DNA of 64,000 nucleotides from Actinoallomurus soli (GTDB taxonomy: Bacteria > Actinomycetota > Actinomycetes > Streptosporangiales > Streptosporangiaceae). The notes below the pieces were generated by a model. The model was not told where the DNA came from. It ran no database searches and saw only the letters and a program-made list of their open reading frames with translations. Below, one piece after another: positions 1 to 7,436 of the stretch; the stretch's first letter is position 1, and the number at the start of each line of letters is the position of its first letter. The stretch lies in contig NZ_JAMXMV010000007.1 in NCBI RefSeq assembly GCF_024055715.1, positions 62,001 to 126,000 on the forward strand, written 5' to 3'. The position numbers and the translations under genes are program-made.

Positions 1-293
1 ACGACGGCGTCCGGGGCCGCGCCCGCGTCGCCCGCGCGGATGCGCAGCAGGTCCGGCGTGGACTTGCCGCGGGTGTGCCGGATCCGCGTCTCGTCGTCGG
101 TCAGCACCGCGTCGGGGCCCACGATCTCCGCCAGCGCCCGCACGGCGGGGGCCGGCGCGGGCGGCGCCACCTCCGCGAGCGGCACCGGCGGGACGGGGTC
201 CGGCCGGACGCCGAGCAGCTCCCGCAGCAGCCCCACGACGGAGTCGGGCAGCGGGGCGGCCCGGTCCGGATCGCCCCAGCCGTTCCAGCGCAT
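1..293 (-). CDS. FAD-binding oxidase, alkyldihydroxyacetonephosphate synthase-like (partial, N-terminus)
   Basis: Only the first 97 or so codons lie in the window; the gene runs off the left edge on the minus strand. The product starts MRWNGWGDP and carries RIRHTRGKSTPDLLRIR near residues 75-91. As I remember them, both are typical of actinobacterial FAD_binding_4 oxidases annotated as alkylglycerone-phosphate-synthase-like. The family binds FAD and oxidises a hydroxy-acid or glycerol-ether type substrate; the true substrate here is unknown. The gene is divergent from the TetR gene at 349, with only 55 bp between starts. With GlpD downstream of TetR this looks like a small glycerol-phosphate/lipid locus. 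The ATG at 293 is chosen because homologues begin at MRWNG. Confidence 0.75.
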   Translation of the reverse strand, partial: MRWNGWGDPDRAAPLPDSVVGLLRELLGVRPDPVPPVPLAEVAPPAPAPAVRALAEIVGPDAVLTDDETRIRHTRGKSTPDLLRIRAGDAGAAPDAV

Positions 294-348
294 CGTCGGC
301 ACGGCCCCTCCCTTCCTGCGAACTCTGAGGGGATTTACACTGTTACAC

Positions 349-933
349 ATGACGTCCATTCGTCACAAGAAGGACGCGATGCTCGACGCCGCCCGTGACT
401 GCGTCCTCGCCGTCGGAGTACGGCGCACGACGCTCACCGACGTCGCGCGGCGCGCCGGCGTTTCCCGCATGACGATCTACCGGCGCTGGCCGGACGTGCG
501 CACCCTCGTCGCCGACCTGATGACCCGTGAGTGGGCGAGCGTCGTCGCCCGCGTCACCCCGCCCGCCGACGGCGCGCCGGTCCGGCCGCAGGCGGTCGAG
601 GCGCTCGTCGCGGGCGTGGCCGCGCTCCGCGGGCACCCGCTGTTCCACAAGATCCTGGAGGTCGACCCCGAGGTCCTCCTGCCGTACCTCCTGCAGCGGC
701 GCGGCACCACCCAGGACGCCATGCTGCGCGCCTTCGAGAAGACCCTGCGCGCCGGGCACCGCGATGGCACCATCCGCGCCGGCGACCCCGCACGGCAGGC
801 CCGCGCCGTCCTGCTCATCGTGCAGTCCTTCGCCATGTCCGGGCACATCGTCGCCGACGGCGCCCCGGCCCTGTCGCCGCAGGCCTTCGACGACGAGCTG
901 CGGCAGATCCTCGACCGGTACCTCGCGCCATGA
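349..933 (+). CDS. TetR/AcrR family transcriptional regulator
   Basis: A 194-residue regulator with an N-terminal helix-turn-helix at about residues 28-47 (TLTDVARRAGVSRMTIYRRW) and a helical C-terminal ligand domain with no recognised ligand motif. It probably represses the divergent FAD oxidase gene and/or its own operon with glpD. The open frame extends upstream to position 40, but the ATG at 349 gives the normal TetR length and begins just before the HTH. Its stop overlaps the glpD start by four bases (ATGA), so the two are translationally coupled. The intergenic DNA at 325-348 contains the AT-richer stretch GGGATTTACACTGTTACACA, a likely promoter/operator area. Confidence 0.9.
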   Translation: MTSIRHKKDAMLDAARDCVLAVGVRRTTLTDVARRAGVSRMTIYRRWPDVRTLVADLMTREWASVVARVTPPADGAPVRPQAVEALVAGVAALRGHPLFHKILEVDPEVLLPYLLQRRGTTQDAMLRAFEKTLRAGHRDGTIRAGDPARQARAVLLIVQSFAMSGHIVADGAPALSPQAFDDELRQILDRYLAP

Positions 934-2477
934 CGGCCTCGACCTCCTCGCTGAACGCCGCCCGGCGGACCCGCGACCTGGCCGCGCTCAGCGCCGGCGA
1001 GGTCGTCGACGTCCTGGTCGTCGGGCTCGGGGCGACCGGAGCCGGCGTCGCCCTCGACGCGGCCTCCCGCGGCCTGTCGGTCGCCGCCGTCGACGCGCAC
1101 GACCTCGCCTTCGGCACCTCCCGGTGGAGCTCGAAGCTCGTGCACGGCGGCCTTCGGTACCTGGCCTCCGGGCAGCTCGGCATCGCCCACGAGAGCGCGG
1201 TCGAGCGCGGCGTGCTCATGGCGCGCACCGCCCCGCACCTCGTGCACGCCCTGCCGTTCGTGCTGCCGCTCACGCCGCTGGTCTCCGGTTCGGCGGCGAC
1301 CCTGTCCATGGCCGGGGTGCGGGCCGGCGACCTGCTCCGGCTCAGCGCGCGCACGCGCCGCGCGGTCCTCCCCCGCCCGCGCCGGCTGTCCGCCGTGGAG
1401 ACGCTGCGGCTGGTGCCCGCGCTGCGCTCGTACGGGCTGCGCGGCGGCATCCTGTCCTGGGACGGCCAGCTCGCCGACGACGCCCGCCTGGTGACGGCGA
1501 TCGCGCGGACGGCGGCCGCGCACGGCGCCCGGATCATCACCCGCTGCCGGGCCCTCGCCCTGCGCGGCGACGGCGCGGACGTACGGGACGAGGCGACCGG
1601 GGCGGAGCACGTCATCCGGGCCCGCGCCGTGATCAACGCGACCGGGGTGTGGGCCGGGGAGCTCGCCGACGGCGTACGGCTGCGCCCCTCCCGCGGCACC
1701 CACCTCGTGCTGCGGGCCGAGACGCTCGGCGCGCCGCTCGCCGGGCTGCACCTGCCCGTTCCGGGGACGACCGGGCGGTTCGCCCTCGTCCTGCCCCAGG
1801 ACGACGGCCGGGTCTACGTCGGGCTGACGGACGAGCCCGCGGACGCCCCGATCCCGGACGTGCCGCGGCCGACGGAGGCCGAGATCGGATTCCTGCTCGA
1901 CATCGTCGACTCGGCGCTCGAGGTCCCCGTGCGCCGCGCCGACGTCGTGGGCGCGTTCGCCGGGCTGCGCCCGCTGCTCGCCGGTCCCGGCGGCCGCACC
2001 GCCGACCTGTCCCGGCGGCACGCCGTCCTGACCGGCCGGAACGGCGTGGTCACGGTCGTCGGCGGCAAGCTCACCACCTACCGGCGGATGGCCCAGGACG
2101 CCGTGGACGCGGCGATCGAGGGACGCGGGCTCACCGCCGGGCCGTGCCGGACGACCCGGCTGCCGCTGGTCGGCGCCGCTCCGGACCTCGGCCGGCTGAC
2201 CGCGCCGATGCGCCTCGTCCGCCGGTACGGCACCGAGGCCACCGCCGTGGCGGCTCTCGCGGCGGCGGACCCCTCCCTCGCCGAGCCGGTCGCGCCCGGC
2301 TCGGCCACCATCGGCGCCGAGCTGGTCTGGGCCGTCCTGCACGAGGGCGCTCTCGACGAGTCCGACCTCCTCGACCGCCGCACCCGCGTCGGCCTCGTCC
2401 CCGCCGACCGGCAGGCCGCCCTCCCCACCGCCCGCCGCGCGCTGAGTCACACCCCGAGCGGGACCGGCACGCGCTGA
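930..2477 (+). CDS. glpD: Glycerol-3-phosphate dehydrogenase, FAD-dependent
   Basis: A 515-residue membrane-associated flavoprotein that oxidises sn-glycerol-3-phosphate to dihydroxyacetone phosphate and passes electrons to the quinone pool. The N-terminal dinucleotide-binding motif VVGLGATGAG lies near residues 30-39, followed by the GlpD signature GTSRWSSKLVHGGLRYL; a DAO-type FAD domain and the C-terminal GlpD domain follow. It starts at the ATG overlapping the TetR stop, so it belongs to that operon. Pairing with an AGPS-like FAD oxidase across the divergent promoter suggests glycerol-phosphate or ether-lipid metabolism, an inference from position only. Length and motifs are normal for the family. 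Confidence 0.93.
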   Translation: MTASTSSLNAARRTRDLAALSAGEVVDVLVVGLGATGAGVALDAASRGLSVAAVDAHDLAFGTSRWSSKLVHGGLRYLASGQLGIAHESAVERGVLMARTAPHLVHALPFVLPLTPLVSGSAATLSMAGVRAGDLLRLSARTRRAVLPRPRRLSAVETLRLVPALRSYGLRGGILSWDGQLADDARLVTAIARTAAAHGARIITRCRALALRGDGADVRDEATGAEHVIRARAVINATGVWAGELADGVRLRPSRGTHLVLRAETLGAPLAGLHLPVPGTTGRFALVLPQDDGRVYVGLTDEPADAPIPDVPRPTEAEIGFLLDIVDSALEVPVRRADVVGAFAGLRPLLAGPGGRTADLSRRHAVLTGRNGVVTVVGGKLTTYRRMAQDAVDAAIEGRGLTAGPCRTTRLPLVGAAPDLGRLTAPMRLVRRYGTEATAVAALAAADPSLAEPVAPGSATIGAELVWAVLHEGALDESDLLDRRTRVGLVPADRQAALPTARRALSHTPSGTGTR

Positions 2478-2568
2478 CCGTTGCCCCGGGGTGGTCAGGC
2501 GCGGGGAAAAGTGGCAACCTAGCGATTGCTTGTTTTTCTTCGCGCGGTGCACCGACGGAGGGCCCGAC

Positions 2569-3411
2569 ATGATCGAATTCCACCCCGTGACACGGCACAT
2601 CGGCGCCGAGGTGACAGGACTCGACCTGCGGAAATCGCCGTCGGACGAAGAGGTCGCGCAGATCCGCCGGGGCCTGCTCGACCACCTGGTCCTGTTCTTC
2701 CGCGACCAGGAGATCACCGACGAGCAGCACCTGGCCTTCGCGCGGCGGTTCGGCACGCTGAACGAGCCGCCGATGAAGACGTCGGCCAGCGCCATCCACA
2801 TCCTGGATCAGAAGGACCCCAAGGGCGAGGGCGGAGACTCCTGGCACAGCGACAACACCTTCATGCCGGTGCCTCCGATGGGGTCGCTGCTGCGCGCGGT
2901 GATCCTGCCCGACGTCGGCGGCGACACCCTCTGGGCGAACATGTACCTGGCCTACGAGTCGCTGCCCCGGTCGATCCAGCGGCTGTGCGACGAGCTGGAG
3001 GCCGAGCACGACCTGACCATGTCGGTGACGAAGGCCATCGCCAAGGGGCACCGGCTCGACCTGGCGGAGATGCAGCGCCGGTGGCCGCCCGTACGGCATC
3101 CGGTGGTGCGCGTCCATCCGGAGACCGGCCGCAAGGCGCTGTTCGTCAACCGCAGCTCGACCACCCGCCTCGTCGGCCTGGACGACCGGGAGAACGAGGC
3201 GCTCCTGCCGCTGCTGCAGGACGTCGTCCGGTCACCGGAGTTCCAGGTGCGACTGAAGTGGCGGGTCGGCACGCTGGCCTTCTGGGACAACCGTCCCACT
3301 CAGCACTACGCGGTCGCCGACTACACCCAGCGCCGCAAGATGCACCGGGTCACGATCAACGCCCCCGCCGAGATCGACGACGGCGTCCCGAAGGGCCCGC
3401 AGCAGGCCTGA
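2569..3411 (+). CDS. TauD/TfdA family 2-oxoglutarate/Fe(II)-dependent dioxygenase
   Basis: A 280-residue non-haem iron dioxygenase. The iron triad appears as H93 and D95 (SWHSDNTF) and H246 (TQHYAV); R260 in KMHRVTI is the expected 2-oxoglutarate carboxylate ligand. Family members oxidise taurine, alkylsulfates, 2,4-D or related acids using 2-oxoglutarate and oxygen; the substrate here is not evident. The ATG at 2569 is preceded by GGAGGG at 2557-2562, a good ribosome-binding site. It is not in an obvious operon: glpD ends 91 bp upstream and the next gene converges from the other strand. A second, clearly different TauD homologue lies at 23219-24118 with a sulfonate transporter, whereas this one has no transporter. 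Confidence 0.88.
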   Translation: MIEFHPVTRHIGAEVTGLDLRKSPSDEEVAQIRRGLLDHLVLFFRDQEITDEQHLAFARRFGTLNEPPMKTSASAIHILDQKDPKGEGGDSWHSDNTFMPVPPMGSLLRAVILPDVGGDTLWANMYLAYESLPRSIQRLCDELEAEHDLTMSVTKAIAKGHRLDLAEMQRRWPPVRHPVVRVHPETGRKALFVNRSSTTRLVGLDDRENEALLPLLQDVVRSPEFQVRLKWRVGTLAFWDNRPTQHYAVADYTQRRKMHRVTINAPAEIDDGVPKGPQQA

Positions 3412-3421
3412 GACCCCCGGC

Positions 3422-3883
3422 TCAGGGTTCCACCGCGGTCGCGTGCGCCGCTCCCGGCGCGAACGGCCGGGACGGTGCGAGCCGGGGCCCCAGGACGGGG
3501 GACGGCTCGCCGTCGCCGGCCGGCGCCCGCCGGGCGAGTTCGACCAGGGCGCCGGCCTGGGCCACCGGCGCCCACGCCGCGAGCAGGTTCATGGCGTCGG
3601 GGAGGGTCTCGGCGAAGACATGCTCGACGACGTTCCCGGCGTTGCCCTCCAGCTGCAGCAGGAACTGCAGGGGCGGCTTCTCGCGGGAGTAGACCGTCAG
3701 CGTCAGCGGGGTGGCGGCGAACCCCTCGTCGCCGATCCGGCACCAGGCCTCGAACCCGAGCCCGGCCATCGCGGCGTACACGTCGCCGCCCTGCGGGTCG
3801 CAGGCCGCCATCACCGGGTCCTCGCACTCGATCCACTCGCCGTTGACCAGGCACCATGCGGGGACGGGCTCCATCGCGATCAC
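3422..3883 (-). CDS. Hypothetical protein
   Basis: A 153-residue soluble protein I do not recognise. It has a compact, mixed composition with several tryptophan and cysteine residues (AWCLVNGEWIEC near the start, FEAWCRIGDEG in the middle) and no signal peptide or membrane segment. The last 35 residues are low-complexity Ala/Pro. Codon use is normal for this genome. It converges on the upstream dioxygenase gene with only 10 bp between stops. The start could be the GTG at 3883 or the ATG three codons in (3874); no strong ribosome-binding site decides. No function can be assigned. Confidence 0.6.
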   Translation of the reverse strand: MIAMEPVPAWCLVNGEWIECEDPVMAACDPQGGDVYAAMAGLGFEAWCRIGDEGFAATPLTLTVYSREKPPLQFLLQLEGNAGNVVEHVFAETLPDAMNLLAAWAPVAQAGALVELARRAPAGDGEPSPVLGPRLAPSRPFAPGAAHATAVEP

Positions 3884-3998
3884 AGCGTCACGGTAGGACG
3901 CCGCCGGGTCACTGGCGAGGACGCCACGCCATGGGCGTTCAGCCGACGCGGGCTCGGGCCGGCCCGCGTTCCCGGCGAACGGCGCACCTCCGGACGGG

Positions 3999-4472
3999 TC
4001 ACCGCGTCGGAGGGCCGGCCGCAGGCCCCTCCTCGGGACACCAGGAGGGAGGAACCGCCTCGGGGCGGTCCGTCTCGCCGTTCACGGCGATGGCGGGACG
4101 GGGAGCGCCCGGCCCGTCGGCGCGTTCGACCGGCCGGGTGACGCCGGAGCGCCCGGCGTCCGGCGCGCCCCGCTCGGGCGGCCAGAGGTCGATGACGACG
4201 CCGCGGCATTCCTTGATCGCTTCGTCCAGAGCGGAGATCGCCTCGTAGATCTTTCGCGCGCCCACCTCGACCTCGACGCGCTCGCGGATGTGCCCCAGCG
4301 CGGCGTGCAGGTCCAGGCCGACCTCGAAGAGACGGTGGATGAGCATGTCCACCCGCTCGTACGGCAGGGCGGCCTCGTCGCCGGCCGGCCGGGGCGTCGC
4401 GCGGGAAGGGGGCTCCTCGCCGCGCGTGGCCGCCGGGCTCCCGGGGTCCCACCGCCTCTCAGCGCCGTTCAC
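3999..4472 (-). CDS. Small protein resembling a DevS/NarL-type histidine-kinase dimerisation domain without kinase domain
   Basis: A 157-residue protein. Residues about 40-98 look like the DHp (HisKA_3) helix pair of DevS/DosT-type sensor kinases: RVDMLIHRLFEVGLDLHAAL, then ALDEAIKECRGVVIDLWP, matching the family pattern HDxVIQRLFxxGLxL ... LDxAIxEIRxxIFxL. The phospho-accepting histidine that should begin the first motif is replaced by valine (VDMLIHRLF), and there is no ATP-binding HATPase domain: the rest is a Pro/Ala/Glu-rich tail. It may be a dimerisation or decoy module or a shrinking pseudogene. Its neighbour at 4652 encodes a phosphoribosyltransferase of a type found in DosR-like dormancy regulons, which fits a DevS relative. 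Confidence 0.6.
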   Translation of the reverse strand: MNGAERRWDPGSPAATRGEEPPSRATPRPAGDEAALPYERVDMLIHRLFEVGLDLHAALGHIRERVEVEVGARKIYEAISALDEAIKECRGVVIDLWPPERGAPDAGRSGVTRPVERADGPGAPRPAIAVNGETDRPEAVPPSWCPEEGPAAGPPTR

Positions 4473-4651
4473 ACGCCTCGCCCCCTTCGTACGGTCCGCC
4501 GGGGGCGGTACCGCAGATTTGCCCGTTTGCTGGGGGATTGACGGTATTCACATCTCGTACCCACCGAACGACCGGATGCACCTCATCTTTGTGGGTAGGG
4601 CTGCCATGAAAGGCCGCTCAAAGGCCCCCTCATCCCTGCGAGGTGGTCGTC

Positions 4652-5299
4652 GTGGGTTGGAGCCGACAGGGCGTACGGCTGCCCTTCACCGATCGCGCCG
4701 AGGCCGGACGCCTGCTCGCGGAGGAACTCGTGCCGCTGGGGCTCGCCGATCCGCTGATCCTCGCCCTGCCCCGCGGGGGCGTACCGGTCGCCCGGGAGAT
4801 CGCCCGGCGCCTGGACGCGCCGCTCGGCGTCCTGGTGACCCGGAAGATCGGCTGCCCGGGCCAGCCCGAGCTGGGCGTGGGCGCGATCGCCGAGGGCGGG
4901 GAACCCGTCTTCGACGCCGACCTGATGCGCCGGGTGGGGCTGACCCGGGCGGATGTGGAGGAGACCGTACGACGCGAGCGCGCCGAACTCGCGCGCCGCG
5001 TGGCGGCCTACCGGGGGGACCGGGCGCTGCCATCCGTCAAGGACCGGAACGTCGTGGTCGTCGACGACGGCCTGGCCACGGGCGGTACGGCACGGGCCGC
5101 GCTCGCGGCGGTCCGGGCGGGAGAACCCCGGCGGCTCGTGCTCGCCGTACCGGTCGGAGCGGCGCAGACGGTGAAGGCCCTCGCCCGCGACGCCGACGAG
5201 GTCGTGGTGCTGGCGGCCCCCTGGACGTTCCGCGCGGTGGGGCAGTGGTACGTGCGCTTCGACCAGTTGTCCGACGACGACGTGCAGAGGCTGCTCTGA
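4652..5299 (+). CDS. Phosphoribosyltransferase family protein
   Basis: About 215 residues with the type I PRTase fold. The key PRPP-binding loop is VVVVDDGLATGGTARAAL near residues 130-147, and the N-terminal segment reads LALPRGGVPVAREIA. Such stand-alone PRTases of unknown substrate are common in actinobacterial stress clusters. In Mycobacterium tuberculosis the homologue Rv0571c carries a C-terminal dienelactone-hydrolase domain; here the frame stops after the PRTase and hydrolase-like remnants follow (see 5310-5612). The start is uncertain: GTG 4652 has GAGG eight bases upstream, while GTG 4643 is in frame. Confidence 0.82.
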   Translation: MGWSRQGVRLPFTDRAEAGRLLAEELVPLGLADPLILALPRGGVPVAREIARRLDAPLGVLVTRKIGCPGQPELGVGAIAEGGEPVFDADLMRRVGLTRADVEETVRRERAELARRVAAYRGDRALPSVKDRNVVVVDDGLATGGTARAALAAVRAGEPRRLVLAVPVGAAQTVKALARDADEVVVLAAPWTFRAVGQWYVRFDQLSDDDVQRLL

Positions 5300-5309
5300 C
5301 GCCCTCCCC

Positions 5310-5612
5310 GCCGTGACGTGGGAGTTCGCGCAGCCGGAGTGGCCGCCGGCGCGCCGCCGCGGTGGTGTCCCGCGGCGGCCGCCCGGCCTCGTCGGCCAGT
5401 CCTCAGCGGTCGTACGTGCGCCTACACTGTTGATCGTGGGCGGACGCGACCTGGACGTGCGGTCGCCGAGCGGGCGGGCGGCCGCACGGATGACGACCGA
5501 GACGGCGACCGTGATGGCGCCTGGCACGGGTCATCCGTGCAGCGAGCCGGGCGCACTCGAAGAGGTCGCCCGGCTCTCGGGGGAATGGTCCGCCCGCCGC
5601 ATGAAGGGGTGA
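5310..5612 (+). pseudogene. Remnant of a dienelactone-hydrolase/alpha-beta-hydrolase C-terminus
   Basis: Directly after the phosphoribosyltransferase stop, two reading frames together spell the end of a dienelactone-hydrolase-like domain. One frame at about 5357-5390 gives AAVVSRGGRP. Another at about 5417-5600 gives VRAPTLLIVGGRD, followed by a histidine-containing APGTGHPCSEPG and ALEEVARLSGEW, which in intact relatives reads PGATHLFEEPGxLEEVAxLAxxWF. The frame change and an in-frame stop mean no full hydrolase can be made. A 99-codon frame from 5313 is open but lacks the front of the domain. The likely origin is a PRTase-hydrolase fusion whose second half has decayed. Confidence 0.6.
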
Positions 5613-5696
5613 AGCATCTGAGATTTTCGGCGCTCTCGCCGTTCGGCCCGCAGTCGTCGGGCCCTGGTCGCGCGGCCGCGGGTAGCGGGGGAAACG

Positions 5697-5993
5697 CTAC
5701 GCGGCGTTGGCGCGACGCATGCGACGGCGACGCTCGGACGCGCGCTCGTCTTCGTTCAGGCCGCCCCATGTGCCGTACTTCTCGGGCCGGGAGACGGCGT
5801 AGTCAAGGCATTCGGTGCGCACGGGGCAGCGCATGCACACGGCCTTGGCCTTACGCTCGCGGATCTCACGCTCCGGCTGACGCTCGCCGTCGGGGCCGAA
5901 GAACAGGATGAGGTCCTCCCCCCGGCACTCGGCAGCGTCCTGCCAGCCCCAGCTGGGACGGGGGAGGTTTGCCTGCCGACGTACCTGAGCCAT
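5697..5993 (-). CDS. WhiB family iron-sulfur transcriptional regulator
   Basis: A 98-residue WhiB-like protein. The four cluster cysteines follow C-X29-C-X2-C-X5-C (AEC ... AVCMRCPVRTEC), the G-T-W-G-G turn follows, and a basic DNA-binding tail (ERRRRMRR) ends the protein. Such proteins hold a [4Fe-4S] cluster, bind region 4 of the primary sigma factor and sense redox or nitric oxide. Which WhiB paralogue this is cannot be said safely. The start is the ATG at 5993, preceded on the minus strand by GAGGTGG; the longer open frame upstream has no family similarity. It neighbours a predicted ferredoxin-like gene on the same strand. Confidence 0.93.
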   Translation of the reverse strand: MAQVRRQANLPRPSWGWQDAAECRGEDLILFFGPDGERQPEREIRERKAKAVCMRCPVRTECLDYAVSRPEKYGTWGGLNEDERASERRRRMRRANAA

Positions 5994-6149
5994 AGAACTA
6001 CCACCTCGTAGCTTGCTGGTGAGCAAATTTCGGTCACGGGCGCTACAGCAGTAAGAAGCGCGCAAAATCTTGCAACGTCTTGAAGCGCCGTGATGTTCCC
6101 CGAGAGCCGCCGTGTCCCCTCGGGAACGGCGAATAGGGCCTCGGAGAGG

Positions 6150-7109
6150 CTACACGAGGGCCGCCCCGTTGAGAAGGGCCAGGTCCCTTTTAACATACGT
6201 GGCGAGGTTCTCCGAACACTCCGCGCCGCAGCCGCCGAGGTCCGCCCGCGCGACCCGGACGCGGTATCGCGCCTGGCCGGCGCGTACGACGGCGGTGTCT
6301 CCGACCATCGACTCCACCGCGACGCCGCCCACGGCGAGGATCCCGGTGTGCGCCCGCACGAAGTGCTCGGCGGCCTGCACCGGCTCGGGCAGGCCCGCAC
6401 GTCCACGGTAGCGGTCGAGCACCACTTCTCCGTACCGGTAGGCCGCCGCGGCCGCCACCGCGCGCCGTTCGTCCAGGTCGCCGTAGTACAGACCGTGCGG
6501 GAGGCAGACGAGGTTGGCGGCGTAGCGGTCACCGCCGACATGTGTCGTTTCCCACACTTGTGATCCGAAGCGCTCGCGCAGGGCGCGGGCCAGCGGGGCG
6601 CCGGTCCGCGCGCAGCAGGCGTTCCGGCGGCCGTGCGCGCAGACGAGCAGAAGCGGATCCGCGACCGGCCCGCCGAACCCGGGAGGCCGCCCGGCCGCCA
6701 CCGCCGCCAGGTCCAGGCCGGCCAGTTCCTCCGGGCGGGTCAGCTCCCGCCCTTCCAGCCAGGGCGTCACGGGCCGGCCGTCGGGGGCGCCGTCGCCGGA
6801 GAAACCGGTGTACACCCACAGCGGAGGCGTCGGGCGTCTCCCACGCGGGGCCCGGATGAACTGGACGCGCACGCCGTGCCGTCCGGCCCGGCGGAGGACG
6901 TCGGCGACCGGCCCCGGCACCGCGGTGGCCTCGACGCGTTCGGCCCACGGCCCCGGATGCTCGATCAGCAGCCACGAGCGCGCTCCGGTCGTGGCACTGG
7001 CCAGGCACGGGCGCTCCCCCGTGTGACTTCCCGGACAGTGTGCACAGCGGTGGTCCGCCAAGGGGCCCCCTGTCGATCGATCGGCTGCGTCGGAGTCGGC
7101 GCCGGTCAT
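6150..7109 (-). CDS. Sucrase/ferredoxin-like (Apd1-type) family protein
   Basis: A 319-residue protein of the Suc_Fer-like family with a thioredoxin-fold ferredoxin C-terminal half. Near residues 159-180 it has CAHGRRNACCARTGAPLARAL, followed by HVGGDRYAANLVCLPHG, the family signature. Members are thought to bind a [2Fe-2S] cluster and to act in redox or iron homeostasis; the name sucrase is historical. N-terminal cysteines (RCAHCPGSHTGERPC) may bind a further metal. The gene is divergent from efeO and its start is 70 bp from the iron box at 7179-7197, so it is probably iron-regulated by a DtxR-type repressor. Confidence 0.85.
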   Translation of the reverse strand: MTGADSDAADRSTGGPLADHRCAHCPGSHTGERPCLASATTGARSWLLIEHPGPWAERVEATAVPGPVADVLRRAGRHGVRVQFIRAPRGRRPTPPLWVYTGFSGDGAPDGRPVTPWLEGRELTRPEELAGLDLAAVAAGRPPGFGGPVADPLLLVCAHGRRNACCARTGAPLARALRERFGSQVWETTHVGGDRYAANLVCLPHGLYYGDLDERRAVAAAAAYRYGEVVLDRYRGRAGLPEPVQAAEHFVRAHTGILAVGGVAVESMVGDTAVVRAGQARYRVRVARADLGGCGAECSENLATYVKRDLALLNGAALV

Positions 7110-7436
7110 GATCAGTGCCGTCGGAATCGGCGCTGGACCGCGGCCGGCGCTGGGTCGTGATCGCTCACGTCCACGTTATTAGGTGAGACTAACCTAACCT
7201 CCCTCCGCCCGCTTCGGGGGTAAGGCGGGGAGAAGGCCCTGGTGAAGCCCTGGTTACGCGGACGTGAACTGCCGCACGAAGCCCGAGCCCGTGCCGGATC
7301 CGGGGCGTGACCGCCGGTCGCGGCGTTCTAGAGTGTCGGGGTCCGCCCGCCCGGCGATCAACGCGCCGGCGCGGCCGGTGACCACCGACCGGGGACGGCC
7401 GCGCGCCGGTCCCCTCGAAGACCCGATGGAGTCGTC
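7110..7436. other. Divergent intergenic region between the ferredoxin-like gene and efeO
   Basis: This 327-bp non-coding stretch separates two divergent iron-related genes. It contains the iron box at 7179-7197 and a second half-overlapping TAACCTAACC just after it. The remaining 240 bp before efeO holds no gene I can support. A GGAG at about 7427 could be the efeO ribosome-binding site. Confidence 0.6.
7179..7197. promoter_or_regulatory. DtxR/DmdR-type iron box
   Basis: The 19-bp sequence TTAGGTGAGACTAACCTAA is an interrupted palindrome matching the actinobacterial iron-box consensus TTAGGTTAGGCTCACCTAA. An iron-loaded DtxR/IdeR-type repressor would bind here and could silence both the leftward ferredoxin-like gene and the rightward efeO-efeB genes when iron is plentiful. 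A second box of the same type precedes efeU at 62762. Confidence 0.88.

Noticed and set aside
40-348. N-terminal extension of the first TetR protein
   Set aside because: The extension is Ser/Gly/Ala-rich and antisense to the FAD oxidase gene; the ATG at 349 gives a normal TetR protein.
477-2801. Very long minus-strand open frame opposite the TetR, glpD and dioxygenase genes
   Set aside because: It is low-complexity Gly/Arg/Pro sequence antisense to clear genes; a normal artefact of very GC-rich DNA.
4540-4642. DosR-type box before the phosphoribosyltransferase gene
   Set aside because: The GGCC-rich sequence there does not match the GGGACnnnnGTCCC-type palindrome well enough.
6048-6075. Promoter upstream of the whiB-like gene (TTGCAA and TACTGC on the minus strand, 16-bp spacing)
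   Set aside because: The -10 element is poor and several alternatives exist, so it is not supported as a feature.
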